Numbered from the stretch's first letter, positions 37,388 to 48,255 are shown. The stretch: DNA of 64,000 nt from Methanosarcina sp. DH2 (GCF_020804225.1 NZ_WJBI01000002.1:62001-126000), one strand, 5' to 3'. Notes: generated by a model not told the origin, from the letters alone. A program made the numbers and translations.

Positions 37388-39682
37388 TCAGATATAATAG
37401 GAACTTTCTATTTCCTTGGATTTCCTTTTTCTCAGTTCGCCTTTTATTGCCTGGTAGTACTTCATGGTATCCGGAGTAACTGAAGGCCCGGTCTCTTCAA
37501 TTGCCTGAAGGAAATGTTTTTGCTTAACATTTTTTGCATGGAGGTCTTCACGTAGTGCATGCCGTCCTGCTTTTTTACATACGGCTGCAATGTCCGCACC
37601 TGTATACTGGTCTGTAAGGGAAACGAGTTTTTCAATATCGACATCTTCCGCAAGAGCCATATTCTCGATATGGACCCTGAAAATTTCCCTGCGAGCCCCT
37701 TCGTCCGGGACAGGCACAAGAATAAGCTCATCAAAACGCCCGGGTCTCAAAAGAGCAGGGTCTATCATGTCAGGACGGTTGGTTGCACCGATTACCACAA
37801 CAGCCCTGAGTTCTTCAAGACCGTCCATTTCAGAAAGGAGCTGGTTAAGGATTCTTGCTGTAACCTGAGGCTCACCTGTAGAAGCCCCGCGGATAGGTGC
37901 AAGGGAATCAAGTTCATCAAGGAAAATGATGGAAGGAGCAACCTGCCGTGCACGCGTAAAGACCTCGGCAATTCTCTTTTCGGATTCCCCGTACCATTTG
38001 GAGAGCAGGTCGCTCCCTTTAGCGGTGATAAAGTTGGCATCGGACTCGTGGGCAATGGCTTTTGCGAGGAGGGTCTTTCCAGTACCCGGAGGCCCGTATA
38101 AAAGCACACCCTTGGGGGCTTCAACCCCTATATCCCTGTAAGATTCAGGGCTCTTGAGCGGCCATTCAACAGCCTCTTTCAGAAGTTCTTTTACCCCCTC
38201 AAGACCGCCAACGTCGTCCCAGCCGATGTTGGGGACTTCTATCAGGATTTCCCTTATAGCAGACGGCTGGACATCTTTCAGGGCGTTTTCAAAGTCCTCC
38301 CTTGTGACCTGAAGGGAATCAAGGATTTCTCTCGGGATTTCGGGTTCATTAAGGTTGATTCTCGGTAAAACCCGCCTCAGTGAACTCATGGCTGCTTCCC
38401 TGCAGAGCGCAGCAATGTCAGCTCCCACAAACCCGTAAGTTATCTGGGCAAAATCCATCAGGTTTACGTTTTCTGCAAGAGGCATGCCCCTTGTATGGAT
38501 CTGGAAAATCTCAAGCCTTCCTTCCGTGTCCGGAACTCTAAGTTCAATCTCCCGGTCAAACCTGCCCGGGCGGCGGAGGGCAATATCGATGGCTTCAACA
38601 CGGTTGGTCGACCCTATAACAATCACGTTTTTGCGGGCTTTAAGCCCATCCATCAGGGAAAGAAGTTGAGCGACCACTCTTCTTTCGACTTCTCCGGTCA
38701 CTTCAGCCCTTTTAGGAGCAATAGAATCAATCTCGTCCAGGAAAATAATTGCCGGAGCATTCTTTTCTGCGTCTTCAAAGATTTCCCTTATTGCCCTCTC
38801 GGATTCTCCGTAGTACTTTGACATAATTTCCGGGCCGTTAATGGAAATGAAATAAGCATCTGATTCGTTGGCAACTGCTTTTGCAAGCATTGTCTTGCCC
38901 GTCCCGGGAGGCCCGTGCAGCAGTACCCCTTTCGGAGCATCGATTCCAAGCCTGTCAAAGAGCTCAGGATGCTTCAGAGGCAGTTCTATCATTTCCCTTA
39001 CCTTGCTAATAGCATCTTTAAGCCCTCCCAGGTCCTCATACATTACAGTAGGGATATTCTGTTCAGGGGTTACCTCCGTAGCCTCAGGCAAAAGCTCTAC
39101 CTGTGTCATATCAGTAATCTTCACTATTCCCGACGGGGCAGTAGATACCACCTGCAGTTTTATCTCGCCAAGCCCGAAAGATTGGCCAAAACCCTGCCCG
39201 AAAAAGTCCTGGAAGAAATCCTCGAACATAACCCCTTTACCGAAAGTCTCCCTCTCCCTGGACCGTCTGAGGCTTGTAGTGGAAATGAAATCCCCTTTTG
39301 AAACCGTACGGTTCATGAATACGGCTTTAAGAGTCTCACTTGGGGCATATATCTGCATGCCTTTGGCTACAGGTGCAAGGGTTACACTTTTTGCTTCTTT
39401 CCAGTCTGCTTTGCGGATATCTACGTATTCCCCTATACTCGTCTTTGCATTCATACGGATAAGCCCGTCCATGCGGACAATATCAAGGCCCGCATCACTG
39501 GGATAAGGACGGCCTATAAGGGCAGAAGTCGATTTTCCACCTCTGATCTCCACAACGTCAAAGGGTTTCAGGCCCATCCTTTCTCTGAACCTTTCATCAA
39601 TTCGGACAATTCCTTTTCCGACATCCCGTTGATCTGCTTCTGCAACCTTAAGTTTTATAATCGATTTATCCCCATCAGTCAA
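37388..39682 (-). CDS. cdc48: Cdc48/VAT-type AAA+ unfoldase
   Basis: 764 aa. N-domain (1-200) with double-psi barrel, then D1 (Walker A GPPGTGKT near 247, Walker [15 protein letters not shown]) and D2 (GPPGTGKT near 520, [12 protein letters not shown]), each with R-finger RRPGRFD / LRPGRFD. The N-domain carries an unusual Phe/Gly-rich insertion [18 protein letters not shown]. The protein ends S-S-Y-Y-I, an HbYX-like tail that could dock on the 20S proteasome. It unfolds proteins in the cytoplasm. It is divergent in its N-terminal insertion from standard VAT, so may be one of several paralogs. Confidence 0.95.
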   Translation of the reverse strand: MTDGDKSIIKLKVAEADQRDVGKGIVRIDERFRERMGLKPFDVVEIRGGKSTSALIGRPYPSDAGLDIVRMDGLIRMNAKTSIGEYVDIRKADWKEAKSVTLAPVAKGMQIYAPSETLKAVFMNRTVSKGDFISTTSLRRSRERETFGKGVMFEDFFQDFFGQGFGQSFGLGEIKLQVVSTAPSGIVKITDMTQVELLPEATEVTPEQNIPTVMYEDLGGLKDAISKVREMIELPLKHPELFDRLGIDAPKGVLLHGPPGTGKTMLAKAVANESDAYFISINGPEIMSKYYGESERAIREIFEDAEKNAPAIIFLDEIDSIAPKRAEVTGEVERRVVAQLLSLMDGLKARKNVIVIGSTNRVEAIDIALRRPGRFDREIELRVPDTEGRLEIFQIHTRGMPLAENVNLMDFAQITYGFVGADIAALCREAAMSSLRRVLPRINLNEPEIPREILDSLQVTREDFENALKDVQPSAIREILIEVPNIGWDDVGGLEGVKELLKEAVEWPLKSPESYRDIGVEAPKGVLLYGPPGTGKTLLAKAIAHESDANFITAKGSDLLSKWYGESEKRIAEVFTRARQVAPSIIFLDELDSLAPIRGASTGEPQVTARILNQLLSEMDGLEELRAVVVIGATNRPDMIDPALLRPGRFDELILVPVPDEGARREIFRVHIENMALAEDVDIEKLVSLTDQYTGADIAAVCKKAGRHALREDLHAKNVKQKHFLQAIEETGPSVTPDTMKYYQAIKGELRKRKSKEIESSYYI

Positions 39683-39797
39683 ATAAAATCCTCCATCTCT
39701 ATCAGTAAAATGTTCCCCTCAGCAAAAGTATGCAGCTATTTGAAAATAAAAGCAACGAAAACAAGTAAAAAGTAACACAAGGCTTTTTAAAGCTGAT

Positions 39798-40454
39798 TTA
39801 GACCGAGTCGCTTACCCTTTTTGCCTCCTCATCAAGCATTTTCAAGTTGGTAGGAATAGGATTTTCTTTGAGAAGCTTTGCGAAATACGCAAGATTATGT
39901 GCCATGTATCTTACCGTCCGATTCGTGTAAAGGTGCCTTTCCCCTCCTGCTTCGATATAGCTGGGCCCCGGGCCTGCATCCCCGACCCAGTAACAGTCCG
40001 CATTGGGAGGCACGGCACATCCCAGGTGTGTGAGGTTGAAGAGTATGGTAGAACATACGTCATGCGCCCCATCTTCATTCCCCGTAACGATAACTCCCGC
40101 GACTTTTCCGTAAAGAGGGTACTGCCCGGTTTCGGGATCCCCTTCCATATAGGTCCCGTCCAGCCTCTCAATTACCATCTTGGCTACGGAAGAAAGCACT
40201 CCAAACCAGATAGGAGTTGCTATAACCAGGATATTGCAGGCTTTTATTCTCTCAAGTAAAAGGGGCCATTCATCTCCGTTTCCTTCGTCTGAGGAAATCC
40301 CGAAAGCTATATTGTGGTCAACAACCCTTATGACCTCGCTCTCAATATCAAGTTCTTTAAGAATATTCACAGCTTTGTCAACAAGAGCATGGGTGTTCGA
40401 TACCTGAGGTGATTTTTTCAGTGTGCAGTTCAAAAAAAGCGCCCTCATCGCCAT
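39798..40454 (-). CDS. Flavodoxin-fold NAD(P)H-dependent FMN reductase family protein
   Basis: 218 aa. FMN phosphate loop region LFLNCTLKKSPQVSNTHALV, then IATPIWFGVLSSVAKMVIERLDGTY and GVIVTGNEDGAHDV are those of the WrbA/iron-sulfur-flavoprotein group, but no Cys cluster for Fe-S is present. It probably binds FMN and transfers electrons or reduces quinone-like or nitro compounds. It is a single gene just upstream of cdc48 on the same strand, 115 bp away. Confidence 0.85.
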   Translation of the reverse strand: MAMRALFLNCTLKKSPQVSNTHALVDKAVNILKELDIESEVIRVVDHNIAFGISSDEGNGDEWPLLLERIKACNILVIATPIWFGVLSSVAKMVIERLDGTYMEGDPETGQYPLYGKVAGVIVTGNEDGAHDVCSTILFNLTHLGCAVPPNADCYWVGDAGPGPSYIEAGGERHLYTNRTVRYMAHNLAYFAKLLKENPIPTNLKMLDEEAKRVSDSV

Positions 40455-40751
40455 AGTATATATGTTTCCAAATGCCTTTATAAATACGGAAGCGCATAAA
40501 TGTTCAGAAGGATTATTACTTAACTGAGCTGTATTATGGATTTACTGCCGCGATGCCGGTTTCCTTATGAAATCAGGCTTCATCTTTTATTCCCCGGATG
40601 AGTTCGCTACTCAATCTTTGATAAAAAATAGAGAGGGGTCCTGGATTCATAGATCAGGGAAGATGAAAACCGGGAAGACAGAAAAAATAAAAAATAAAAA
40701 GAAAGCAGATGAAAACAAAATAAAAACATCTAAAGAGAAATAGAAAAATTC

Positions 40752-40979
40752 TTAAAGTTTAAGTTCTTTAGCCATTTCCTGGAAGACTTTTCCTTTGTCA
40801 GTTGTGATGAAAACGCCATTCTCGTGCCTGATAAGCTCTTTTTCTTTTAACATTTCCAGATATTTCTGAGCAATATTAAAGTTAAGGTTTACCTCATAAA
40901 CGATATGCGTTTTCTTTGCCCCGTTCATCGCCACTCTGAGAATATCTACTGCGATATCTGTCCTGCTTCTTCTCTTCAA
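40752..40979 (-). CDS. Winged-helix DNA-binding protein (ArnR1-like)
   Basis: 75 aa single wHTH domain: RTDIAVDILRVAMNGAKKTH, IVYEVNLNFNIAQKYLEMLKE and LIRHENGVFITTDKGKVF. Small proteins of this type are frequent archaeal regulators. Targets are unknown. No ATG alternative is closer to a ribosome site; GGGGGAGGAGTAAGTATTG precedes, giving a strong Shine-Dalgarno match. Confidence 0.88.
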   Translation of the reverse strand: MKRRSRTDIAVDILRVAMNGAKKTHIVYEVNLNFNIAQKYLEMLKEKELIRHENGVFITTDKGKVFQEMAKELKL

Positions 40980-41895
40980 TACTTACTCCTCCCCCACTGT
41001 TAATAGAAATAATCTTTGTAAGAATCAACGCTTTCAAAATATATTAAAGCGTATCTTTTTGTAGGTAACAAAGATTCTAAGTCTTTATCGTTTCCCTTTC
41101 TATATAACGATATCAGTATTATATAAAGTATTAAGTTTTAAAAGGAAAATTTAACCTGCAGCTAATACATAAATATACAAATACAATCTGTTACTATATA
41201 AAAAAAACTGTTTAGTTTCAGATATAATTAAGCTCAAAAAACTCAGTGGACTCTCTAAGATTCAAATTCATTATTCCGGCCACTTAAAGGTCATTAGTTA
41301 ATTACTAGCCGATTTTTTGATCTAAAGATATTCAAGCCCTTATGACCCTTTAAATTTTAATTTCCCCAGGAAACAGGTTGTGAAAGACTTTAATTTTAAT
41401 AATATATGGCTCGAATATAAATCTCTTTTCAGCAGTTATTGACCATAAAAATCTATTGGAAATGACTAAGAAAAGTAATTTTAACGCCTTGTTGAGATTT
41501 TTTGAAAACCGGGCTGCTTACAGCCCGGTAGAATTCAGGAACATTCCGCTCAGGATAAAGAGGAGCGCCAACTACGCGGATTACACGGATCATTAATTGT
41601 TTTGATTATGAAGAAATAAAGGAGATTTTGGTTACGATCTCAAAAAATAGGGACGCATTTTAAAGATTAAAGGTAAGATATTATTTAGATTCAACATTTT
41701 TAGAGTCTCTTCTTTACTTTTTGTGCCGTCACAGTGATTCTACGAAGGTTAGCTTTGATCCAACCTTTATCCCCCGGTAATTCTCTAAATTAAAGGATTT
41801 CTATAGAGTTTGCATTCAAAAGAAAAGGGATAAACATAATTAAAAAGTGGTAACTGTTTAATTGTTTTGAATGATTGGTGGAAAAGGGAACATAA
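40980..41895. other. Long intergenic region with a perfect hairpin
   Basis: More than 900 bp without a gene. The notable item is the 9-bp hairpin at 41508-41529. The stretch ACTACGCGGATTACACGG near 41570 looks like gene or repeat debris. Otherwise AT-rich. Confidence 0.4.
41508..41529. other. Perfect hairpin, 9-bp stem with 4-nt loop
   Basis: ACCGGGCTG-CTTA-CAGCCCGGT. The minus-strand transcript would be followed by TTTTC and could be a weak terminator, but no minus-strand gene lies upstream. It may also be a protein-binding site. Confidence 0.6.
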
Positions 41896-42297
41896 ATGGA
41901 CAAAAAAGAAAAGCTTTTTTTGATAACTTTAACTTCAATATCTCTGATTTTACTTCTTTTTACTTCCGTTTCATCTGCCGCATTGGCGTCTACTGTACAA
42001 AATACCCAACTCACTATAAATGAAATTCAGATAACTACCAATGGATCTTCTCAAAATATTCCTGATATCTATGAGGACAGAATAGTGTGGGCAGATTATC
42101 GCAATGGAAACCTGGATATCTACATGTATGATCTCTCTAACTTCACTGAAGCACAGATTACCACTGATGAATCAAATCAGTACTATCCTGAGATTTACGG
42201 CGAGAATATATACTTTCCTATTTTAGCCATTGTAGCTGTAAACAAACGTTATGATATCCCTGATTTCCTACTGATTTTGGCAAATACTAAAGGATGA
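41896..42297 (+). pseudogene. Truncated TolB-like beta-propeller surface protein
   Basis: Signal peptide (1-31, KLFLITLTSISLILLLFTS), then one and a half propeller blades with the Methanosarcina surface-repeat pattern: SQNIPDIYEDRIVWADYRNG, NLDIYMYDLSNFTEAQITTD and QYYPEIYGENI. At about residue 107 the match stops and unrelated sequence (FPILAIVAVNKRYDIPDFLL) runs to the stop. Full-length relatives have many blades, so this is a 5' fragment joined to other debris. Fragment QILKDEIDVNDLLKAL follows in another frame. Confidence 0.65.
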
Positions 42298-42880
<583 letters not shown>

Positions 42881-43011
42881 ACAGAGGAGAAGTTAAAAAT
42901 GATATCGAAAGAACATAGGAGAAATTAAAAATGACATCAAAAGGAACGGAAGAGAATTTAAAATGATATCAAAAGGAACAGAAGAGAATTTAAAATGAAT
43001 CAAAAAGGTTA
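42881..43011. repeat. ~30-bp tandem repeat adjoining attL
   Basis: Four imperfect copies of a unit like ACAGAAGAGAATTTAAAATG followed by ATATCAAAAGGA. The array ends 12 bp before the att copy. It is noncoding. Confidence 0.8.
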
Positions 43012-43022
43012 GAAAATCAAGA

Positions 43023-43067
43023 TGGGCCCGCTGAGATTCGAACTCAGGATCCCCGCCGTGTAAAGGC
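43023..43067. other. attL, 45-bp copy of the tRNA-Val 3' half
   Basis: Identical to 54890-54934, beginning TGGGCCCGCTGAGATTCGAA and ending GTGTAAAGGC. It covers the tRNA from the discriminator base through the anticodon loop and part of its stem. The rest of the tRNA is missing here. Confidence 0.95.
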
Positions 43068-43977
43068 TGTATTTGACAAATTCAACCTTATTAAACCTCT
43101 AATTGGAAATCAAATAAACCAATTAAATTGCGACCTAATAAGTACTCATTCCTTGATAACATACCCTCTACAAGAAAGCAAATGTAAAAGCTCTATACTC
43201 AATGATATCTGGTTCAAGCATAAAAATTCTTTTGAAGATTGGTTACACTATAAAAATATATCGCAAACTACTAAAAGAGACTATTTTAATGCCTTAATAA
43301 GATTCTTTGAAAATCAAATTATAAGCAAACCAATACAATTTAGAGATATTCTACTAAAAGACAAAGAAGAAAGAGGGTTACGCAATTTATTCAATTACTT
43401 TGAAGACAAAGAGATTGATGAAATATGCGGCTATAGCCTTGAGAAATGGAGACGCTTTGTAAAGATCAAAAAATCAGGTGTTGTTGAGGTCTACGTAAAT
43501 GAGGATGAAATCAAGAAAGGGTATGAAGAATGTCCCGAAGAAATGAAACCTGTATATAGTCTATTGGTTTATTCGGGAAACCGCTTAACTCATATCCATC
43601 GAATGCTTGAAAACTTCGACGAACGCAATATAGTTATTGAAGGTGAAGTTGCCCACTATCCAACTTCTTATTTATCAAGCGGTACAAAGAAGACATTTCA
43701 CCTATTTTTCCCTGCTTCATATATTCCTGAATTAAGGAAACTATGCAGGCTCAAGTCATATTGTAGCGTCATGAAAGAAATCAGAAGCGGACGTGTAACT
43801 GCAAAAACCATTCGAAAATGGCATTTAAACCTCATGATTAAGGAAGGGATTACAGAAAGCGTAGCTGATTTCATTCAAGGTAGGGCATCTGCAACCGTTG
43901 GAAGTGCACATTACCTCAATAAAGTGCAACAGGCGACAAATCAGTACCGTAGGCTTATCGGGAAACTCCCTATATAA
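43068..43977 (+). CDS. int: C-terminal part of split SSV-type tyrosine integrase, int(C)
   Basis: The frame is open from attL to a TAA-type stop at 43977 (about 302 codons after the crossover). The stand-alone start could be TTG at 43153, but on the excised circle it fuses to int(N). Catalytic pieces of a tyrosine recombinase are visible: R in YSGNRLTHIHRML, KWHLNLM (H-x-x-x position of the second His/Lys box), GRASATVGSAHYLNKVQQA with the nucleophile Tyr. DNA-binding SAM-like helices occupy the first ~90 residues (KNISQTTKRDYFNALIRFFE). Without int(N) it may be inactive or may serve excision. Confidence 0.9.
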
Positions 43978-44016
43978 TTTCAGTAAACAGAGCCTGTATA
44001 CCGTGATTCCAAAACC

Positions 44017-44132
44017 ATTTCAGGTTATAGCTGATCGTGAAAAAAATCACCACTAAAAAAATAACCTGAATTACCTGAATTACCTGAAGCTGTTAGCGTT
44101 TCTTAACCTGAAATAACCTGAAATAACCTGAT
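44017..44132. repeat. Iteron-like ACCTGA repeats, candidate replication origin
   Basis: Six direct copies of ACCTGA at 44064, 44073, 44082, 44106, 44116 and 44126, most within ATAACCTGAAAT, plus one inverted copy at 44020-44025. Spacing is 9-10 bp, close to one helical turn. It lies in a noncoding, AT-rich part of the element, as plasmid iterons do. Function is inferred. Confidence 0.6.
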
Positions 44133-44177
44133 TATCAAAAACTTTAGAAGGTAAACTTAAGGATAAGTAAATCAAAT

Positions 44178-44414
44178 CTGGGACATGAGACAATTAACGC
44201 ACCGCCTACAGCAACAAAGAAACAAGCAAGCAAGCCGGGAATCTCTTTTAAGGAGTTTGCAAAGGGGAATGATATTCGGACGCGGCAAGGCGTAAGGAGC
44301 GAAGCGGGCGTTTATTTTATAGATTTGATTAATTATAGCCGATACAGCCTTAATTATTTTCTCCCGTTTTTACCCTCAGTACCAGCTCTGCTAGGACACT
44401 TTTTAACTTCCTGA
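44178..44414 (+). CDS. Open frame without standard start codon
   Basis: A 78-codon frame with protein-like sequence (NAPPTATKKQASKPGISFKE, FAKGNDIRTRQGVRSEAGVY) extends upstream past the last possible ATG/GTG/TTG. A CTG at 44178 follows AGGATAAG. It may be a 5'-truncated gene. A competing 36-codon basic frame from ATG 44185 overlaps it. The remaining gap 44415-44690 shows only AT-rich sequence. Confidence 0.25.
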   Translation: MGHETINAPPTATKKQASKPGISFKEFAKGNDIRTRQGVRSEAGVYFIDLINYSRYSLNYFLPFLPSVPALLGHFLTS

Positions 44415-44690
44415 AATCGTTAGCAGAGAGCCACTTAATTAATTAATTTCGATTTTATTCTAATGCCCTTGGGATGCTTCACTTCCCAAATTTTCCGCTT
44501 GAGTACCTTATGTGCAACTGTGTAAACTCAAAATTTCACTATAAATCGAGCGTGCAAGGCCACCCTTTTTCCCTCCTCAGAGCCTTGATTTAATCTGTAC
44601 CTTTACGAACAGTATTTTAAAAAAGGATACAGCATCAATAAAACCTTAGATTATATTCTTATACTCAGAACTTATACAATTTATTTAATT

Positions 44691-45128
44691 ATGACTAAAA
44701 AAACGAAATGCACCCCTGAATTAATTGAACGAATGAAAGAAAATGTTAAGTTAGGTTTCACCTACTCAGCTCTGGCTTTATCTCTTGGAATATCAGAAGA
44801 TACCCTGTACTCATGGATAAGGAAAGGCAGGGATGAACAGCAACAGCCTTATGTAAGCTTTTACGCGGCACTCAAGGAAGCTGAAGCCGACCTTCTTGCA
44901 GAGTGCTTGCAACAGCTCAAACTCTCTATGAAAATGGGTAATGTAGAGTCAGCTAAATTCATGCTTGAGAGACGCTTTAATAATATGGGATATGGGAAGC
45001 AGTCACAGGTAGATGTAAAGTCCCAAAACCTGAATATGAACTCTACAGTACCCATGACACACGAACAAACAGAGGCAATGCGAGCCGACATATTAAGCAA
45101 GCTCACCCCGACGGATAGGATATTCTAA
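44691..45128 (+). CDS. HTH protein resembling phage terminase small subunits
   Basis: 145 aa. A homeodomain-like helix-turn-helix at residues 10-45 (LIERMKENVKLGFTYSALAL, SLGISEDTLYSWIRKGRDE) is followed by a helical oligomerisation region (AALKEAEADLLAECLQQLKL, FMLERRFNNMGYG). Such layouts occur in terminase small subunits, but no large terminase is present, so it is more likely an element regulator or replication factor binding repeats such as those at 44017-44132 (inference). Confidence 0.7.
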   Translation: MTKKTKCTPELIERMKENVKLGFTYSALALSLGISEDTLYSWIRKGRDEQQQPYVSFYAALKEAEADLLAECLQQLKLSMKMGNVESAKFMLERRFNNMGYGKQSQVDVKSQNLNMNSTVPMTHEQTEAMRADILSKLTPTDRIF

Positions 45129-45464
45129 ATCTTATCCACCAGCATAATAAAATCTCTTCATTCCCTCCCTTTTCTCCGGGCTGGAAATCCACCAGCTCAA
45201 CTTTTATAGATTATTAGTGTACATGTGAGTACATAAAAACGCCACCGTTTGACCTTTTACTCTCAAGACCTAACTATCCGGAAAGGCTCAATGTTACACA
45301 ACGGCAGGAAAGATTAAAAAAAAGTACATGCAACAGGCACGACAGCCACAAACATTATTTCTCTGTGGTAATAACAGTTTGAGAAAGAGAGGAAAGCCGG
45401 AACAAAAAACGGAAGGTTTAAAGAGCTTGTTCCCCTCCTCCATTTCATTAAAGGAGTAGGAAAA
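45129..45464. other. Intergenic region of the element
   Basis: Contains GGAAAGCCGGAACAAAAAACGG and an AAAGGAGTAGGAAAA ribosome site for the lipoprotein gene. No other feature is recognised. Confidence 0.35.
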
Positions 45465-46019
45465 ATGAATAAAGTTCAGAAAGCCATCTCAATTTTTCTT
45501 GTTGTTTTTACTGTAGTCTTTGTTGCTGGATGTTCTGGTCAATCATCCCCCCAAGAAAAGACGGCAGACAGCGCAGAGAACACAGGAGAACAAGCAGGGG
45601 AACAGCCTGACCAGTCTAAGGAGTGGATGGAGACCACAAGCGCAGACGCTTTAAATGTATCAACCTCAGCAAATGAGCTTGCATCCGTTCTGAGCAATTC
45701 CGGAGATCCAACCCAAATCAAAGCTCTGACGCAGTACATTGAGACGGAAGCGGACACTTCCAGCTACGACAGCGCGCAATATTATTATGATGATGATCTT
45801 GAGCCAGCCGTACAGAAATACGCGGATATGATGGGCTCTTATGGAGCTTTTGCAAAGCGGGTAGACATGTCTCTTGATCATATTAACGCCGGGGACACAG
45901 CATCAGCAGAAGTCACAATAGAAGACGCGGCAGAGTCTCTAACGAGAGGAAACACGTATTACGAAGAATACAAAACGATGACAGAAGACTTTAAGAAAAG
46001 CCACCCTGAGACAGCCTAA
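45465..46019 (+). CDS. Element-encoded surface lipoprotein
   Basis: 184 aa. Signal peptide with lipobox VAGC at Cys23 (FLVVFTVVFVAGCSGQ), a Gln/Glu-rich spacer, and a helical acidic domain (ASVLSNSGDPTQIKALTQYI, YYDDDLEPAVQKYADMMGSY). AAAGGAGTAGGAAAA precedes the ATG. It is probably anchored outside the membrane. On a mobile element it might act in exclusion or cell contact, but no family is recognised. Confidence 0.8.
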   Translation: MNKVQKAISIFLVVFTVVFVAGCSGQSSPQEKTADSAENTGEQAGEQPDQSKEWMETTSADALNVSTSANELASVLSNSGDPTQIKALTQYIETEADTSSYDSAQYYYDDDLEPAVQKYADMMGSYGAFAKRVDMSLDHINAGDTASAEVTIEDAAESLTRGNTYYEEYKTMTEDFKKSHPETA

Positions 46020-46673
46020 CAACTGTCTAAACTTTCCTATTTTTTGTTTGTAAATTTTGGTGGGAACTCACGCACTAAATATTTTCAGTTAGACCGGATT
46101 GGGTTTTCGTTATTAAACATAATAAAAGTATACACGATGTCCGGTATATAATATATAAAGCTTTGCCCCCATCCCAAAGTATATATACATTGAATTACAT
46201 ATATATAATAAAATAGGTATCGTAGTTTTTTCGAAAATTGCGGCATCTATGTATCAAGAAGAATGTCTCATTTTATACACGGATACTTTTTTAGACTTAT
46301 TAAAAATTGACTTATATTTTTGTTTGAATTGTAATAGTATCAGTAGTCAATACTATGAGCATATATCAGTATTGTTGAACGGAGGAACGTTAAGAAAGAT
46401 AAAGCTTAAACGAACGGTATACGTCAAAACATAAGTAACTTGGAAGTTATGTTTTCGAAGTTACTTAATGTCTTGTAGAATGAAAAAGGTATGTTTGTCG
46501 TTAATTCCAATTTGATTATATGAAATTATGTTAAACAATTATAGCTAACTATAACACTTATATTATTAATATTTAATTATAATTTAAATATATTGCGGAA
46601 TAAACGTCAGATGCTCCTTTGTGATTGAATGAATAGATAACTATGATCCGCAGTGATCAAAGGAGACAAATAG
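46020..46673. other. Very AT-rich gap in the element
   Basis: No convincing gene. A 61-codon plus frame (46249-46434) lacks a ribosome site. Several ATATATA tracts and ACTATAACACTTATATT-like runs occur. Confidence 0.35.
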
Positions 46674-46793
46674 ATGAAATCATTGACAAAAAATAATGTT
46701 GTGGTATTTCTTATGATATTCCTCATTGATATAATTATTAATTTGAATCAATGTTTTATTTTTTATATAAATAGTATTACAATAAATATGTAA
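46674..46793 (+). CDS. 39-residue membrane peptide
   Basis: ATG at 46674 preceded by AAAGGAGACAAATAG, a strong ribosome site. The product begins MKSLTKNNVVVFLMIFLIDI and is one or two hydrophobic segments ending INSITINM. No function can be assigned. The ribosome site is the main support. Confidence 0.45.
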   Translation: MKSLTKNNVVVFLMIFLIDIIINLNQCFIFYINSITINM

Positions 46794-46920
46794 GTTACCT
46801 AATTGTTATAGCTCATTCAAGAATTACATTGAATATTAATTTTCTTGAATGATTCTATTTTTTCGAGTAATTTTTATAATTCATTCATTTTCAACGATTT
46901 TTAACATTTGTATTAAATAA

Positions 46921-47298
46921 ATCCCGGATATATCCCATCATATCCCGGAACTCAGAGCAACTATTGAAGGACTGCAATTACTTCTCTCTGAAAAAGATCA
47001 GCGTATAGAAGACCTGAGAAGGGACAAAGAAACCCTTTCTATTTTTGCTCATTACTTCAAGAGCCTTGAATACAGGCGATTAGAGGAGAGTTCTGAAGCT
47101 GTTGTGCCGGATGTCAAGGAGCCTGTTAAGAGTTCAGCTAGGACAGCCAGGACAGCCAGGACAGCTCCAGCAGGAACGGAGATAATTAAGAAGATCTGCA
47201 AGAATTGCGGAGAAGAATTTGATACCCATAACCTCAAAAAAGAAACACGCCCCGATAAGTGCAGATCTGATTATTCACGAAAAAGAACAATAAATTAG
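46921..47298 (+). pseudogene. 5'-truncated coiled-coil/zinc-finger protein
   Basis: The protein-like frame runs from just after a TAA at 46918-46920 to 47298 but has no ATG, GTG or TTG before GTG 47104. The upstream part is clear coiled coil (LRATIEGLQLLLSEKDQRIE, DLRRDKETLSIFAHYFK); the downstream part has RTARTARTAPAG repeats and a Cys-rich end (ICKNCGEEFDTHNLKKETRP, DKCRSDYS). The 5' end is missing or shifted. A shorter product from GTG 47104 (64 aa) remains possible. Confidence 0.6.
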
Positions 47299-47300
47299 AA

Positions 47301-47582
47301 TTAATTTATTTTATGTTTAGTCAATATTCCCATAATAAAATCAAGTGCTTCATTTAAACTGAACATATCATTATCTGATATAAGTGATTCAGGAATCATA
47401 GCGCACTCGTCTTTATCAACATAGTCCGTTTTATTCAAATACCCCTCAGAATTACACACCGTCCAATTATTAACTCCGTGTGAATTATATTTTACGACAC
47501 TGAGTAATCCTTGGTCAGTTTCAAAATCCATTCGCACTACATTATTCAAAAGTTCTTTTAAAATTTCTGTTTCATTTTGCAT
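47301..47582 (-). CDS. Hypothetical small protein of the element
   Basis: 93 aa, acidic, no membrane segment. AAGGAGACAAGTAT precedes the ATG at 47582, a strong ribosome site. The sequence (MQNETEILKELLNNVVRMDF, LLSVVKYNSHGVNNWTVCNS) suggests a small alpha/beta protein. Its stop abuts, tail to tail, the truncated zinc-finger frame. Family unknown. Confidence 0.65.
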   Translation of the reverse strand: MQNETEILKELLNNVVRMDFETDQGLLSVVKYNSHGVNNWTVCNSEGYLNKTDYVDKDECAMIPESLISDNDMFSLNEALDFIMGILTKHKIN

Positions 47583-47670
47583 ATACTTGTCTCCTTACTG
47601 TCGCCTGAGACTCCCGATATTTAAAAACCATCGTGGAAGTTTTGGTAAATAACAAACAAAGGTGAAAACC

Positions 47671-48255
47671 ATGGTTCCAATACCAAAAAATCGACTCAAG
47701 CTCATATTTATATTAGGAACAATACTTTTAATATTTGTTATAATTATTAGAGTCCCAATAACACTTTTGACTTTAAATAATGGGAACTCAACCGAAGTAG
47801 CCGTGAATATTGCTGACACTGTTTCTCTTATAATAGCAATGGCGTCTTTCACCGTCTCTCTTATTGCAATGGTGCTGACATATAATTCCCTAGAAATTAC
47901 ACAAAATACACTAGAACGAACTGAAAAAGAACAACAAATAAGAGACATAGAACAGCGTCTCGAACTTTTCTATAACCCAATGTCCTCCTACTTTAAAATT
48001 TCAGTCGGTCGCGAAACGAAAAGAGGTATGAATGAAGACGACAGGCGAGAGCGTGTCCGAGCCTATCAACACAGATTCAAAGCAAATGACGAAACAAGAA
48101 AGCAATTTGAAGAATGGTATAGGCATATAACTGGAAGAGCAACGACTGGGAAAGCAGGCGTTCAACAGAAGCTAATTGAATACATAGAGGAAGATATCAA
48201 AAAGCATAACAACCGAATTCAAGACCTTAATAAACAAATTCAAGAACTCTCATGA
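47671..48255 (+). CDS. Membrane protein with two helices and coiled-coil cytoplasmic tail
   Basis: 194 aa from ATG 47671, with AGGTGAAAACC just before it. Two membrane helices (LIFILGTILLIFVIIIRVPI and AVNIADTVSLIIAMASFTVS) are followed by a long helical tail with EQRLELFYNPMSSYFKISV and a C-terminal coiled coil (LIEYIEEDIKKHNNRIQDL). The NPMSSYF-type pattern after two helices occurs in phage and plasmid proteins of unknown role. A 20-codon frame overlaps its stop (ATGA) but ends in TAG at 48314. Confidence 0.7.
   Translation: MVPIPKNRLKLIFILGTILLIFVIIIRVPITLLTLNNGNSTEVAVNIADTVSLIIAMASFTVSLIAMVLTYNSLEITQNTLERTEKEQQIRDIEQRLELFYNPMSSYFKISVGRETKRGMNEDDRRERVRAYQHRFKANDETRKQFEEWYRHITGRATTGKAGVQQKLIEYIEEDIKKHNNRIQDLNKQIQELS

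Noticed and set aside
44691-45128. Provirus based on a terminase small subunit
   Set aside because: The HTH layout is similar, but no large terminase, portal or capsid gene is present in the element, so plasmid is preferred.
46249-46434. 61-codon plus frame in the element
   Set aside because: No ribosome site and composition typical of AT-rich noncoding DNA.
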